The notes under the pieces were generated by a model. The model worked only from the letters and a program-made list of their open reading frames with translations, was not told where the DNA came from and did no database searches. The translations under genes and the position numbers were made by a program. From a virus, in the IMG/VR virus record IMGVR_UViG_3300031688_001478, positions 1 through 64,000 of that record: a stretch of 64,000 nt of DNA. The stretch is one strand, 5' to 3'. Positions 25,760 to 33,091 of the stretch are shown here, piece after piece (the first letter of the stretch is position 1; every line of letters starts with the position of its first letter).

Positions 25760-27394
25760 TCATAGCAATGCTTCTGCCTCTTCACATTGTTGCCAAAATT
25801 GATGCATCTCTGGAAATGTTGCTAAGAAATTTGTGTCTCTTCTTGCGTCATGTTCGCTAAAGAATTTAAAAAAGTCTGCTCTGTCTCTTCTTAACTTATC
25901 ACTATCGATGTCTTGTTTCATTATATCTAAGTTACGTTTTGCTTTAGCAATTTCAAAATCTTTAAAACCTCTGTAGTCTACATAGTCTTCAGTTGCTTTG
26001 TTATCTTCCATAAATTGAATTGCTTCCTGCATGTAGTCACAATACTCGCTAGGTAGTACATGTATACTTTGCCATGCTGGTGCTCTAAGCAATGGAATGT
26101 CAAACCATATACGTTGCTCCGGAACTTCCCAACCCATTGCAAACTGGTTCTCTTTACTCCACTTATCTCTAAGGTCTAATATTCCTTGTAGGAATTCTGT
26201 AAAACTTGTAACACTTAAACAGTTAAACGTGTTAATAAAATTAATACTAGTAAATCTAGTTTCGTCTAAAAACCTATGACAGTTATTCCACACAGTATCA
26301 AATACCATACCATTACGCATATACTCTGCTTGTTCGCCCCAACCATCTAAACTACAAAACACACTAAAGTTATGATATGCTTTGTCGTTGTATTCGTAAA
26401 TATATGTGAAACTATTGTTATCCTGTTCTTCGCATTGTCCAACTTGCATAAACGTTTGCGGTATCTCTTCTCGTTCTATTACTGCTAAGTTGCTGTCGTG
26501 ATAACGTTTTGCATCAGCGCCAATTATAGCATGATCCCATGTTTGCCAATCTGTGCCGTCTAGTGGATCTGCTACATATACTTCTGCACCATGTTGTACA
26601 TTATCTAATCTCTTAACTGAATCTAAAAACTTTACAAACAATGCATCGTTGGCAGGACACATGTTTGTTGTTATACTTAATTCTAAATCTTTATTTGGAT
26701 TTGCTAATACATAATCTAATACTTTAAAAGTATTCTTATCCATTAATGGCTCACCACCAGTCATACGAAACACACGAAGTGTTTTATACATCTCGGGCCA
26801 CCACTTCCAAAACGCTGTAACGTATGGATTAAGATCCTGTTTTACTTTTAATGGCATTAAGTTTTTTAGTGCAAGACTGTCAATATTATTATGTGGAGCA
26901 GTAGTTGGATATTCCCCAAACTCGTCTATCTCTTCTTGCCATGCTGTACTTAAATGTGGAGAACAATAACTGCACTTGAAGTTACATGCTTGATTAAAGT
27001 TTACTTCTACATAACGTGGATTGATGTTGCCACTAGCACCAGCATCTAAAATATCTTCTTTACTTTCTTGTGCCCAATACTCGCCACTGCGATATACTCT
27101 GTCACTTCTTGCACCCGTATCTTCTATGTCCCAACAATAACTACAGCCATCTGGTCTCTCGCCTTTAAGCATTTGTCTGCGTTGTTCTTTCTTTTCTTTT
27201 GTGTTATGTAGTGCTGTTGGATTATCTTTTAACTCATCTAACGGAATTGAATGTGTAGGCGGATGATAGCAACTGTGTGTTTGACCATTTGTTAAGTGCA
27301 TAGATACCTGAGACCATTTAGCATAACACATGCTAGGACTAATATTATCTAGTTGCTCTTTAGCCTTATCAGCGGCTTGGTCGTATATGCTCAT
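25760..27394 (-). CDS. Radical SAM protein H, CHHPP-like subgroup
   Basis: A 544-residue radical SAM protein, the closest paralogue of G by motif and size. The N-terminal domain has MCYAKW (Cys23), SCYHPPTH (Cys42 then HPP) and CSYC (84/87), so exactly four cysteines are available for an auxiliary cluster. The core is CNFKCSYC (137/141/144), with TGGEP as the SAM motif. A long insertion (roughly residues 265-345) follows the core, and LATFPEMHQFW is the C-terminal motif. It starts in an ATGA junction with the SDR-like gene 27391-28038 and is followed by the SCP2-like gene. Confidence 0.9.
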   Translation of the reverse strand: MSIYDQAADKAKEQLDNISPSMCYAKWSQVSMHLTNGQTHSCYHPPTHSIPLDELKDNPTALHNTKEKKEQRRQMLKGERPDGCSYCWDIEDTGARSDRVYRSGEYWAQESKEDILDAGASGNINPRYVEVNFNQACNFKCSYCSPHLSTAWQEEIDEFGEYPTTAPHNNIDSLALKNLMPLKVKQDLNPYVTAFWKWWPEMYKTLRVFRMTGGEPLMDKNTFKVLDYVLANPNKDLELSITTNMCPANDALFVKFLDSVKRLDNVQHGAEVYVADPLDGTDWQTWDHAIIGADAKRYHDSNLAVIEREEIPQTFMQVGQCEEQDNNSFTYIYEYNDKAYHNFSVFCSLDGWGEQAEYMRNGMVFDTVWNNCHRFLDETRFTSINFINTFNCLSVTSFTEFLQGILDLRDKWSKENQFAMGWEVPEQRIWFDIPLLRAPAWQSIHVLPSEYCDYMQEAIQFMEDNKATEDYVDYRGFKDFEIAKAKRNLDIMKQDIDSDKLRRDRADFFKFFSEHDARRDTNFLATFPEMHQFWQQCEEAEALL

Positions 27395-28038
27395 ACGGTA
27401 ATTCCGTGCGTTTTGAAGAACGATTTCATGAGATGGCTGATTAATGTTACTTCACCATTCATAGTTTCGTATTCGGAGTCATCCAGATCTCCATTGATAA
27501 TTCTAGCAGTTGCCTCAGCCCAGAGCTCTGGTGCCTGGTCCATGCCGCCAGGACATATTCCGTATGCGTTGTTGTTAGGCTCGATTGCAATACATTTCAT
27601 TAGTTGTTGCTCTGCCGATCTAAGATACCTGTATGAAAGGTTCTCGAAGCCATACTCTCTTCTACCCAAAGTAACAGAACTAGTGATAAAAATAAATTGT
27701 TTACAATGACTTAAGATATCATATATAGCTAATTTGCCATACATTGTTTGTTGTAGGTTGTCGTCATTTTCCTTTTTAAAAGTTTCAACATGATCTAAGT
27801 AATATGTGTCGGCAACATTCCTACGCTTATATTTTGGTGTAGCACCACCAACAACTCTCTGATTAAATACTACCACATCTGGATCAGGGTATTTACTAAA
27901 CTCTGTTTCCATCTGTGCCGGGTCAGTATAGTCGAGAGTATCTCTACCTAATTTAATAACGTTGTGTCCGGAACCCGTTAGATAGCCAGCAATTGACAAA
28001 GGATATTGTGTTGTGGATCCTATTAAGTATATAACCAT
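27391..28038 (-). CDS. SDR-like protein with altered catalytic site
   Basis: A 215-residue Rossmann-like protein resembling NAD-dependent SDR enzymes: beta-strand MVIYLIGSTT at the N terminus, VVVFNQR in the NNA position, and ITSSVTLGRREYG with SYRYLR later. The glycine-rich loop lacks the TGxxxGxG pattern, and the YxxxK motif appears as Tyr136...Arg140, so normal dehydrogenase activity is doubtful. It may have become a binding protein or use another residue. It sits between a glycosyltransferase-like gene (gap of five bases) and radical SAM gene H (ATGA overlap). Confidence 0.6.
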   Translation of the reverse strand: MVIYLIGSTTQYPLSIAGYLTGSGHNVIKLGRDTLDYTDPAQMETEFSKYPDPDVVVFNQRVVGGATPKYKRRNVADTYYLDHVETFKKENDDNLQQTMYGKLAIYDILSHCKQFIFITSSVTLGRREYGFENLSYRYLRSAEQQLMKCIAIEPNNNAYGICPGGMDQAPELWAEATARIINGDLDDSEYETMNGEVTLISHLMKSFFKTHGITV

Positions 28039-28043
28039 GTTAG

Positions 28044-29039
28044 TTACAGCAATCCTTTTTCTAAAAGTTCTTGTATTTGTTTTTCTCTAACCATTGCACC
28101 CCAACGTTTAGGATTAACAAAAGTCTTCTTAAAGAATTTACACATGTTAGGATTTGGATCGAACAACATCATATCATTAATTTCTTCGTTTAATGTTACA
28201 CCGATATCCTTGATTGCTATCTCTAACATCTCAGGATTATGTGATACTTTAGTGTAAGGGCAAACGACATTGCCTGGGAAACGTGGTAGCACTTGGTTAC
28301 TAAAGAAATCACTAAACCAGTCATAGTCTGATATTAAATTAGTATCCCATTCAGTTAATACAGTCATTTGGCATCCAAGCCTTGCTCCGTATATAGCCCA
28401 CATGCCGTTGTCTATATCACTTCCAATGTTACACCATGTTTGTAATCTGTTATAGTTCTGCCACCATATCTTATCTTTAAATTCATCTGGCTTTACACGA
28501 ACACCTTGGTCGGTACTCATTTTAACGCCTTCTCTAAAGCCTGCTCTGAAGGCTTGAAACGGACTTGCTGTTTGATGTACTTCACTGAATGTGTCGTTAA
28601 GTTGTATGTAATCTAGCTTCCAACAAAACTCCATACCCTCACCATCTTGTGCGGACTCATGAGTGTTAATTGTTTTAGTATATTCTGTGGGCCAACATTT
28701 AAGTCCACCATTACCGTACACTAAACCGTTTAGAATGTTTTTAGCATTCCAACTAAAAATACATTTACTGATATCATTACCATCATGATCTGTCTCAGGA
28801 ACATCTAATACTTGTTCGAAGAAATCATCCATAACAATATTGTCACCGTCTACTGTGATAAATCGTTCTGTTTCTGATTGGTTAGCACATGCCTTGTGAG
28901 CGGCATCGAATCCTGTAACTCCGTGTACTCGTTTAGCCCATGGGACCTTGTTTAACAAGTCTGCCCAATGTTCTTCTGCATTTGGCTCGTCATAGCTGAT
29001 GTAAAAGATATCTAATTCTGTTACGTCTATTTTCGCCAT
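28044..29039 (-). CDS. Glycosyltransferase-like protein, single-module relative of the repeat protein at 1-3003
   Basis: A 331-residue protein opening with LDIFYISYDEPNAEEHW and carrying a VDGDN motif (Asp64, Asp66) that looks like the metal-binding DxD of GT-A glycosyltransferases. WNAKNILNGL and GNGGLKCWPTEY follow. The order I-F-Y, D-x-D, aromatic-W, G-G-L-x-x-W-P is the same as in each module of the left-edge repeat protein, most clearly module 9 (GHGGLRLWPTTY). The rest (residues 115-331) has no counterpart there. I take it as the more complete, probably active version. A late-promoter-like box is 38 bases upstream. Donor and acceptor are unknown. Confidence 0.65.
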   Translation of the reverse strand: MAKIDVTELDIFYISYDEPNAEEHWADLLNKVPWAKRVHGVTGFDAAHKACANQSETERFITVDGDNIVMDDFFEQVLDVPETDHDGNDISKCIFSWNAKNILNGLVYGNGGLKCWPTEYTKTINTHESAQDGEGMEFCWKLDYIQLNDTFSEVHQTASPFQAFRAGFREGVKMSTDQGVRVKPDEFKDKIWWQNYNRLQTWCNIGSDIDNGMWAIYGARLGCQMTVLTEWDTNLISDYDWFSDFFSNQVLPRFPGNVVCPYTKVSHNPEMLEIAIKDIGVTLNEEINDMMLFDPNPNMCKFFKKTFVNPKRWGAMVREKQIQELLEKGLL

Positions 29040-29064
29040 ATGATGTATCCTGTGTTAGTGTAGT

Positions 29065-29682
29065 TTATACTCTAACGTATTTATCATATATTTTGGAGGT
29101 GTATATACTAATGTCGGTAAAATTAGCAAGTGTATGGGGTAATGTAACTGTTTTATCTTTGTGTAATGCAATACCGTCGACTATAAATTTCTCTATTACA
29201 AAATGCGGGTCGCCTTTTTCTGTTGCATAAAATTTTAAATTATGCTTTGTTTTATTCTTTTTAATTGTGTTAGCATGTATCTTTACTGTAATCTCTTTTG
29301 CAGTCAGGCTTACTTTTACATCAAACGCACTACCATTAAAGCCTACGTAGGATTTAACTTCAGTTAAAAAGTTTCCGTTAGTAGTAACTTTGTCACTAGT
29401 GTAAGTCTTTAATATAATATGGCAAACACCATGTTCATCTCGTTCTATACTGAACTGGGCCATTCCCTTTTTACGTTCATCAATAATTTTACAATCAATA
29501 GTTTTAAGTTCTGCAACAGCATTGTCACCGATAGATTTTGCTTCAGGCGGCTTAGTACTTTTATATAATATGTCACCATCATCATTGTATACCAAATAAG
29601 TAGTATCGTTTTCTGATGCAATTACTTTTGCTAAACTACCTTTCTCTTGTTTAAGTAGAGCTAATCGTTCACCTGGAGTCAT
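29065..29682 (-). CDS. Unknown 205-residue protein
   Basis: I do not recognise this protein. The C-terminal two thirds look like an all-beta domain (alternating strands such as VSLTAKEITVKIHANTI and DPHFVIEKFIVDG), and a lysine-rich loop (IKKNKTKHNLKF) lies near 152-163. There is one CxI-D and few cysteines, no signal peptide and no membrane segment. The beta-rich character suggests a binding or structural protein. It follows the glycosyltransferase gene 29692-30555 by nine bases, and its last codons hold a late-promoter-like box for the next gene. Confidence 0.65.
   Translation of the reverse strand: MTPGERLALLKQEKGSLAKVIASENDTTYLVYNDDGDILYKSTKPPEAKSIGDNAVAELKTIDCKIIDERKKGMAQFSIERDEHGVCHIILKTYTSDKVTTNGNFLTEVKSYVGFNGSAFDVKVSLTAKEITVKIHANTIKKNKTKHNLKFYATEKGDPHFVIEKFIVDGIALHKDKTVTLPHTLANFTDISIYTSKIYDKYVRV
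29078..29085 (-). promoter_or_regulatory. Late-promoter-like box (GATAAATA)
   Basis: Minus strand GATAAATA, one base from TATAAATA, in the last codons of the upstream gene and 38 bases before ATG 29039. The leader would contain an AGGA ribosome-binding site. Distance resembles the metK and dehydrogenase boxes. Confidence 0.4.
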
Positions 29683-29691
29683 AATGTTTTC

Positions 29692-30555
29692 CTATTGGAG
29701 ATAGTCGCTTTCTAGCTGTGCAACCATATCCTTTGTTAGCCATTCCTTTGAAACATAATGAAACGGGTGTGTTATTTGGAAATTGCCTATCTTAAAATCT
29801 TTGTAAGACTTATAATATGTAGGCAATGTTTCAGTCCAATCGGTGTGTACTAAACTTGTTGGAATATTTTGTACTTCGCTTTTCATGTGTATAAACGTAG
29901 GTAGTTCTGTCATGTGGTCTGCTGTACACTTATCTTTTATTCCTAAGATATGCATAGCAAGGCTGAATGCCACATCTGCACTTAGCCAGTCTGGTTTTCC
30001 TTTTGGCATATACTTAAAGTACATACGTTCCCAATTATGGAATATAATCTCTACCATCTTGAAAAACTCTGTTGCAAGGTCTGACTTTTTAAAATAAAAG
30101 AATGCTGTATAAACATTTGGCATATCATTTAGTTTTAAGGACTGCCTGTAGTGTGTATCGTATACATGTTCGTCTCTATATGTTTTTACATTAGTACAAG
30201 ACCATATATCCTTTTGTGCTAAAATATCCCACCACTGACTTACATCTGTAGGGAACAACATATCCGTGTCTAGTATTACTGTCTCATCATACGGAGTCAT
30301 GTAATAGTATTTCCACTTGTTATTAATTTTCCATTCTTTATCTTCAGCATCATCTTCCCAAGGTATATCCACAATGTGATCAAATACTTTTTTGTGTTTT
30401 GCTGTAATAAGTTTTTTAGTCCTAGCGTCAATACACACCGTAAGATTGTTTACAATGCCCTGTGTTAGCTTTAAGTTCATTGCGAGTGCATACGCCTGCT
30501 CTAGATAATCTACAGTGCCGTTGTTTTGTGCTATTACAATGTAACCCTTACTCAT
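29692..30555 (-). CDS. GT-A glycosyltransferase-like protein (GT8-like)
   Basis: A 287-residue protein with the plan of retaining GT8-type glycosyltransferases. The N-terminal strand YIVIAQNN is followed by an aromatic stretch before PYDETVILDTDML, where Asp96-Thr-Asp98 is the expected metal-binding DxD. A later YTAFFYFKKSD segment and an SADVAFSLAMHILG helix are also present. The same plan, in the same order, is in the gene at 31838-32734, so they are paralogues. It overlaps the phosphomannomutase-like gene by 8 bases. The pairing with a sugar-phosphate mutase and a nucleotide-sugar dehydrogenase suggests glycan synthesis; the donor is not known. Confidence 0.75.
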   Translation of the reverse strand: MSKGYIVIAQNNGTVDYLEQAYALAMNLKLTQGIVNNLTVCIDARTKKLITAKHKKVFDHIVDIPWEDDAEDKEWKINNKWKYYYMTPYDETVILDTDMLFPTDVSQWWDILAQKDIWSCTNVKTYRDEHVYDTHYRQSLKLNDMPNVYTAFFYFKKSDLATEFFKMVEIIFHNWERMYFKYMPKGKPDWLSADVAFSLAMHILGIKDKCTADHMTELPTFIHMKSEVQNIPTSLVHTDWTETLPTYYKSYKDFKIGNFQITHPFHYVSKEWLTKDMVAQLESDYLQ

Positions 30556-31234
30556 TTTCTAATAATCTCTGTGTGTCTTTCCAGTTTGTAACTGCGAACA
30601 CTTGTTCTGGTTGTAGTTGTACTGCTAGAGGATAATCATTTCCTGCAGGGTCAACTCTGTCGCCATAAAATTTAATTGAGTCTATGTCGAAGTCTTTTAA
30701 TATTTGAGACTTATCACATCCCTTTTTAAATATATCTATACCTGTCTCACCGCCAACTTTTGCACTTAGCTCTGGGAAACGTGTATTAAATCTTTCAGCA
30801 ATAGCAGTTCTTTCTTGCACTATTAAATCGTATTGATAGTAGTGTTCTCTTTGTTGTTTGTTTGCATGTCTACCCACAACACTAAAGTTAACCATGCCGG
30901 TTCTCTCTTCTATGTGTAAGCCTGTTTGTGTTTGCCATTTGCTGTTATCTAATTCGTTTACTAGAAAGAAGCCTGATTCAGCTGGCAACTTCCAATCATT
31001 ATGACTAAGTTGCTCGTCTTTAGCATACACATCATTACCACTACAGTTATAAACTCTCATACATGCGTTGTAAACTTCATCGCCAATTTGTTCTATTGTC
31101 TTTGGTCGGTCACTGCCTGTTACTAAAATTACACTATGGGTTTTAGCAAACTCTAAAAACTGTTGTTTAAACTCAGCGTCTATTGTTCCTCTACTAGGAG
31201 TTAGTGTGCCATCTACATCAAAGATATAATTCAT
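30548..31234 (-). CDS. Phosphomannomutase-like HAD-superfamily enzyme
   Basis: A 228-residue enzyme resembling the eukaryotic-type (HAD IIB) phosphomannomutase, which interconverts mannose-6-phosphate and mannose-1-phosphate on the way to GDP-mannose. Visible motifs, in order: FDVDGTLTPSRG with nucleophile Asp6 and Asp8, TGSDRPKTIEQIG, GRHANKQQREHYY, GGETGIDIFKKGCDK and FYGDRVDPAGNDYPLA. ATG 31234 places the first motif right at the N terminus as in the family, so I reject a start 15 codons upstream. Some members act as phosphatases, so mutase activity is not certain. It is the sugar-activation step of the local glycan set. Confidence 0.85.
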   Translation of the reverse strand: MNYIFDVDGTLTPSRGTIDAEFKQQFLEFAKTHSVILVTGSDRPKTIEQIGDEVYNACMRVYNCSGNDVYAKDEQLSHNDWKLPAESGFFLVNELDNSKWQTQTGLHIEERTGMVNFSVVGRHANKQQREHYYQYDLIVQERTAIAERFNTRFPELSAKVGGETGIDIFKKGCDKSQILKDFDIDSIKFYGDRVDPAGNDYPLAVQLQPEQVFAVTNWKDTQRLLENE

Positions 31235-31241
31235 GTGTGTG

Positions 31242-31346
31242 TTACTTCTTTTTTCTTTTATTGAACTGTTTATTAGCATTACGTTGCCAACTCCATTCGA
31301 AGAATTTACTAATTGCGTTGCTTATCATTCGTTGTAATTCAAACAT
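31242..31346 (-). CDS. Very small basic protein (34 residues)
   Basis: Found by reading the gap: ATG 31346 overlaps the stop of the 75-residue gene upstream by 8 bases, and the stop lies seven bases before the phosphomannomutase ATG. It would encode 34 residues with a very basic C terminus (NKRKKK) and a Trp/Phe-rich middle (KFFEWSW). It might bind nucleic acid or membrane. It is short enough that chance cannot be excluded, although it fits the gap and overlap pattern exactly. Confidence 0.4.
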   Translation of the reverse strand: MFELQRMISNAISKFFEWSWQRNANKQFNKRKKK

Positions 31347-31566
31347 CTTTCTTCCACGTTGAGGGATCGCCCCAACTAATTAAATCGTTTATAGCAGACT
31401 GGCATCCGTGAATGTAATCTCTATCTTCTTCGCTTAGTACTGACCAAGCGTAGGTAACTTTGTCTATCATCGCTGTTACTTCTTCTGGATGATCCAGGTG
31501 ATAGTTGCTTTCCATACATGCTTGAATCTCATCCATTCGCTTGTCTAGTTTTTCTCGTAACTTCAC
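31339..31566 (-). CDS. Small protein, unknown function (75 residues)
   Basis: A 75-residue protein starting at GTG 31566, whose GTGA overlaps the stop of the 55-residue gene upstream; an in-frame TTG at 31581 is a poorer start. It is charged and helical at the N terminus (KLREKLDKRMDEIQ), with SVLSEEDRDYIHGCQSAI and a C-terminal SWGDPSTW. I recognise no family, though its acidic helical character resembles small phage regulators. It is in a row of four tiny overlapping genes. Confidence 0.6.
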   Translation of the reverse strand: MKLREKLDKRMDEIQACMESNYHLDHPEEVTAMIDKVTYAWSVLSEEDRDYIHGCQSAINDLISWGDPSTWKKDV

Positions 31567-31730
31567 TTTACTGGTTTCCAATCTTCTTTAAATAAACAAA
31601 ATCTAGTTTGCCCATCCTTTGTTTCGTACACAAACTGTGTTGCTAATAGTTGTACAACTTTGCCCGTGTTAGTTCTATTAAACCCAGACTCGTGATGCAC
31701 TATAACATCTTTAAGATTTGGCTTTTTCAT
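31563..31730 (-). CDS. Small protein, unknown function (55 residues)
   Basis: Read by hand from the minus strand: ATG 31730, 55 codons, TGA 31563-31565. A good ribosome-binding site (GAGG, six to seven bases upstream) supports it. The sequence has a beta-like pattern (KVVQLLATQFVYETKDGQ, then RFCLFKEDW), suggesting a small beta-sheet domain. It overlaps the 45-residue gene by 20 bases and the 75-residue gene by four (GTGA). No family was recognised. Confidence 0.55.
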   Translation of the reverse strand: MKKPNLKDVIVHHESGFNRTNTGKVVQLLATQFVYETKDGQTRFCLFKEDWKPVK

Positions 31731-31848
31731 CTTGTTCCTCTTCTCGTAAGTCTTCGCCTTCCTTACCTCTAGTGCGATTACCGTCCGAATTTAATTCTGT
31801 TAAATCTTGTTGCTTGTTTTTTTGATTGTGTTCTTCTTCACATGACAT
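31711..31848 (-). CDS. Very small charged protein (45 residues)
   Basis: Read by hand: ATG 31848, 45 codons, TAA 31711-31713. It is almost entirely charged and polar (SCEEEHNQKNKQ, then REEEQDEKAKS), so probably disordered. It overlaps the glycosyltransferase stop by 11 bases and the next small gene by 20. It may act as a spacer carrying the downstream ribosome-binding site or as a real peptide. Confidence 0.45.
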   Translation of the reverse strand: MSCEEEHNQKNKQQDLTELNSDGNRTRGKEGEDLREEEQDEKAKS

Positions 31849-32734
31849 GGCTTAGTAACTCCTTACTTACTCTATTTATCGCCCACTTGTTCATAACATG
31901 TATATCTACGCCACGCCATCTACATAACATAAAGTCGCCTAGACTTTTTGGCTTCTCTAAGTAGAATATTAATTCATTTTTCTCTGGAGAGGAATGTACA
32001 TCGTCGGTATCAAATGTTTTATAAAGTGCAGGCACCGGAAGTTGTGGAACTCCTTTCTCTACAAATCCGGATAGCATGTGTGCGGCTACACTAAAACTGT
32101 AATCATTACGATATAAGCCACCGGGCCATCTGTACAGTTCTTGGTAGTATTGAGTGTTGTCTCGTACATGTCGTACGGTATTAAAAAACTGTTGTGCATA
32201 GTTAGACTTTTTAAAGTAAACTACTGTAGCCCAATACATAGTGATGCCAACAGGACTCAAACGTTTAAGTGAATCGTCATTACGTTCTGACATAATGTCT
32301 TCGTAGTTCCAGTTCATCATTAATTCGTTGTCGTGTCCCCAACACTGATTTAATACATCACTCATAACTAAGTAGTCTGCATCTATTAGTATTGTTTCAT
32401 CATATGGACTTAGGTCGTAAGCATCACATCTATCTATGTTATAAAACGGAAGTGATGTACTTTTGTGGCTCGTATCTTTGTATGAGCGTCTGTTAATGTT
32501 CTTGAATGCTTTGTCTTTAGTTGTTATAACAATATTTGATATAGCATTGTGTATGAAATCGTAACCCATTTCATCTAAGTTATAATCATAACTGTATTGG
32601 TTTGTAACAACTGTGATATTATCTATACCTAAGTTTTCTTTGATATAGTATGCATTTATAGTTGCTAACTTTAGATAATCTATTTCCTCATTGTTATGAG
32701 CAAATATTAATATGCCTTTACTTGGAGTTGTCAT
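31838..32734 (-). CDS. GT-A glycosyltransferase-like protein (GT8-like), paralogue of 29692-30555
   Basis: A 298-residue protein. N-terminal strand GILIFAHNNEEIDYL, PYDETILIDADYLV with Asp118-Ala-Asp120 as metal-binding DxD, then ATVVYFKKSNYAQQFF and DYSFSVAAHML match the order of the gene at 29692-30555. ATG 32734 is preferred to the TTG one codon upstream. It overlaps the 122-residue gene upstream by 17 bases. Together with its paralogue it would add sugars to an acceptor not identifiable here. Both lie between the fibre genes and the radical SAM cluster. Confidence 0.75.
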   Translation of the reverse strand: MTTPSKGILIFAHNNEEIDYLKLATINAYYIKENLGIDNITVVTNQYSYDYNLDEMGYDFIHNAISNIVITTKDKAFKNINRRSYKDTSHKSTSLPFYNIDRCDAYDLSPYDETILIDADYLVMSDVLNQCWGHDNELMMNWNYEDIMSERNDDSLKRLSPVGITMYWATVVYFKKSNYAQQFFNTVRHVRDNTQYYQELYRWPGGLYRNDYSFSVAAHMLSGFVEKGVPQLPVPALYKTFDTDDVHSSPEKNELIFYLEKPKSLGDFMLCRWRGVDIHVMNKWAINRVSKELLSHVM

Positions 32735-33086
32735 CAAGTTCCATATCCACCAGCTTATGAACTTTTCTGCTTTTCTTTATTTTGGAATATTCGTAATGAT
32801 ATTCGTTGGTAGCTTCAAAGTACCTTGATAGAATCTCTTCTAAGAAATCATCTAGCCCGACAATTTCAATTGGATTGTTATACACATCTAACAGTACTGC
32901 TTTAGTGTGCCCTTGTGTTATTAATGTCTGTACAAACGATATAAGCATTTGAGAAATCTCAAACGTACCACCGTTAGTACTGTAACTTAATAGTGTTTGC
33001 ACTTTAGATCGAAGTGCGTTGTGTTGTACGTTTAGAGTTAATCTATAGTTCGCGAACTCTAATGCTTTGGTTAATTTAGAAGTCAT
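32718..33086 (-). CDS. Conserved-looking small phage protein, unknown function
   Basis: A 122-residue, probably helical protein (YRLTLNVQHNALRSKVQTLL at the N terminus; LDDFLEEILSRYFEATNEYH in the middle) ending in a basic stretch and an acidic tail. I associate this pattern with unannotated small proteins of T4-like marine phages, but cannot name a family. It is the first gene after the strong terminator at 33104-33135. It has a late-promoter-like box whose 3' end is exactly five bases before ATG 33086 and no clear ribosome-binding site, so its mRNA may be leaderless. Confidence 0.7.
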   Translation of the reverse strand: MTSKLTKALEFANYRLTLNVQHNALRSKVQTLLSYSTNGGTFEISQMLISFVQTLITQGHTKAVLLDVYNNPIEIVGLDDFLEEILSRYFEATNEYHYEYSKIKKSRKVHKLVDMELDDNSK

Positions 33087-33091
33087 AGCTA

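Noticed and set aside
5803-27394. Radical SAM genes as tRNA- or rRNA-modifying enzymes (MiaB- or Cfr-like) or as anaerobic ribonucleotide reductase activases
   Set aside because: No MiaB, TRAM, Cfr or NrdG features; the N-terminal Cys pattern and GGEP context fit the auxiliary-cluster (SPASM/twitch-like) group instead.
30548-31279. Longer start for the phosphomannomutase-like gene at 31279
   Set aside because: The extra 15 codons overlap a separate small frame and lie before the family N-terminal motif; ATG 31234 puts the nucleophile aspartate at the usual position.
31862-31895. GATAAATA on the minus strand near the end of the glycosyltransferase gene 31838-32734
   Set aside because: It is inside coding sequence and could serve only the tiny genes after 31848, which already start upstream of the transcript it would give.
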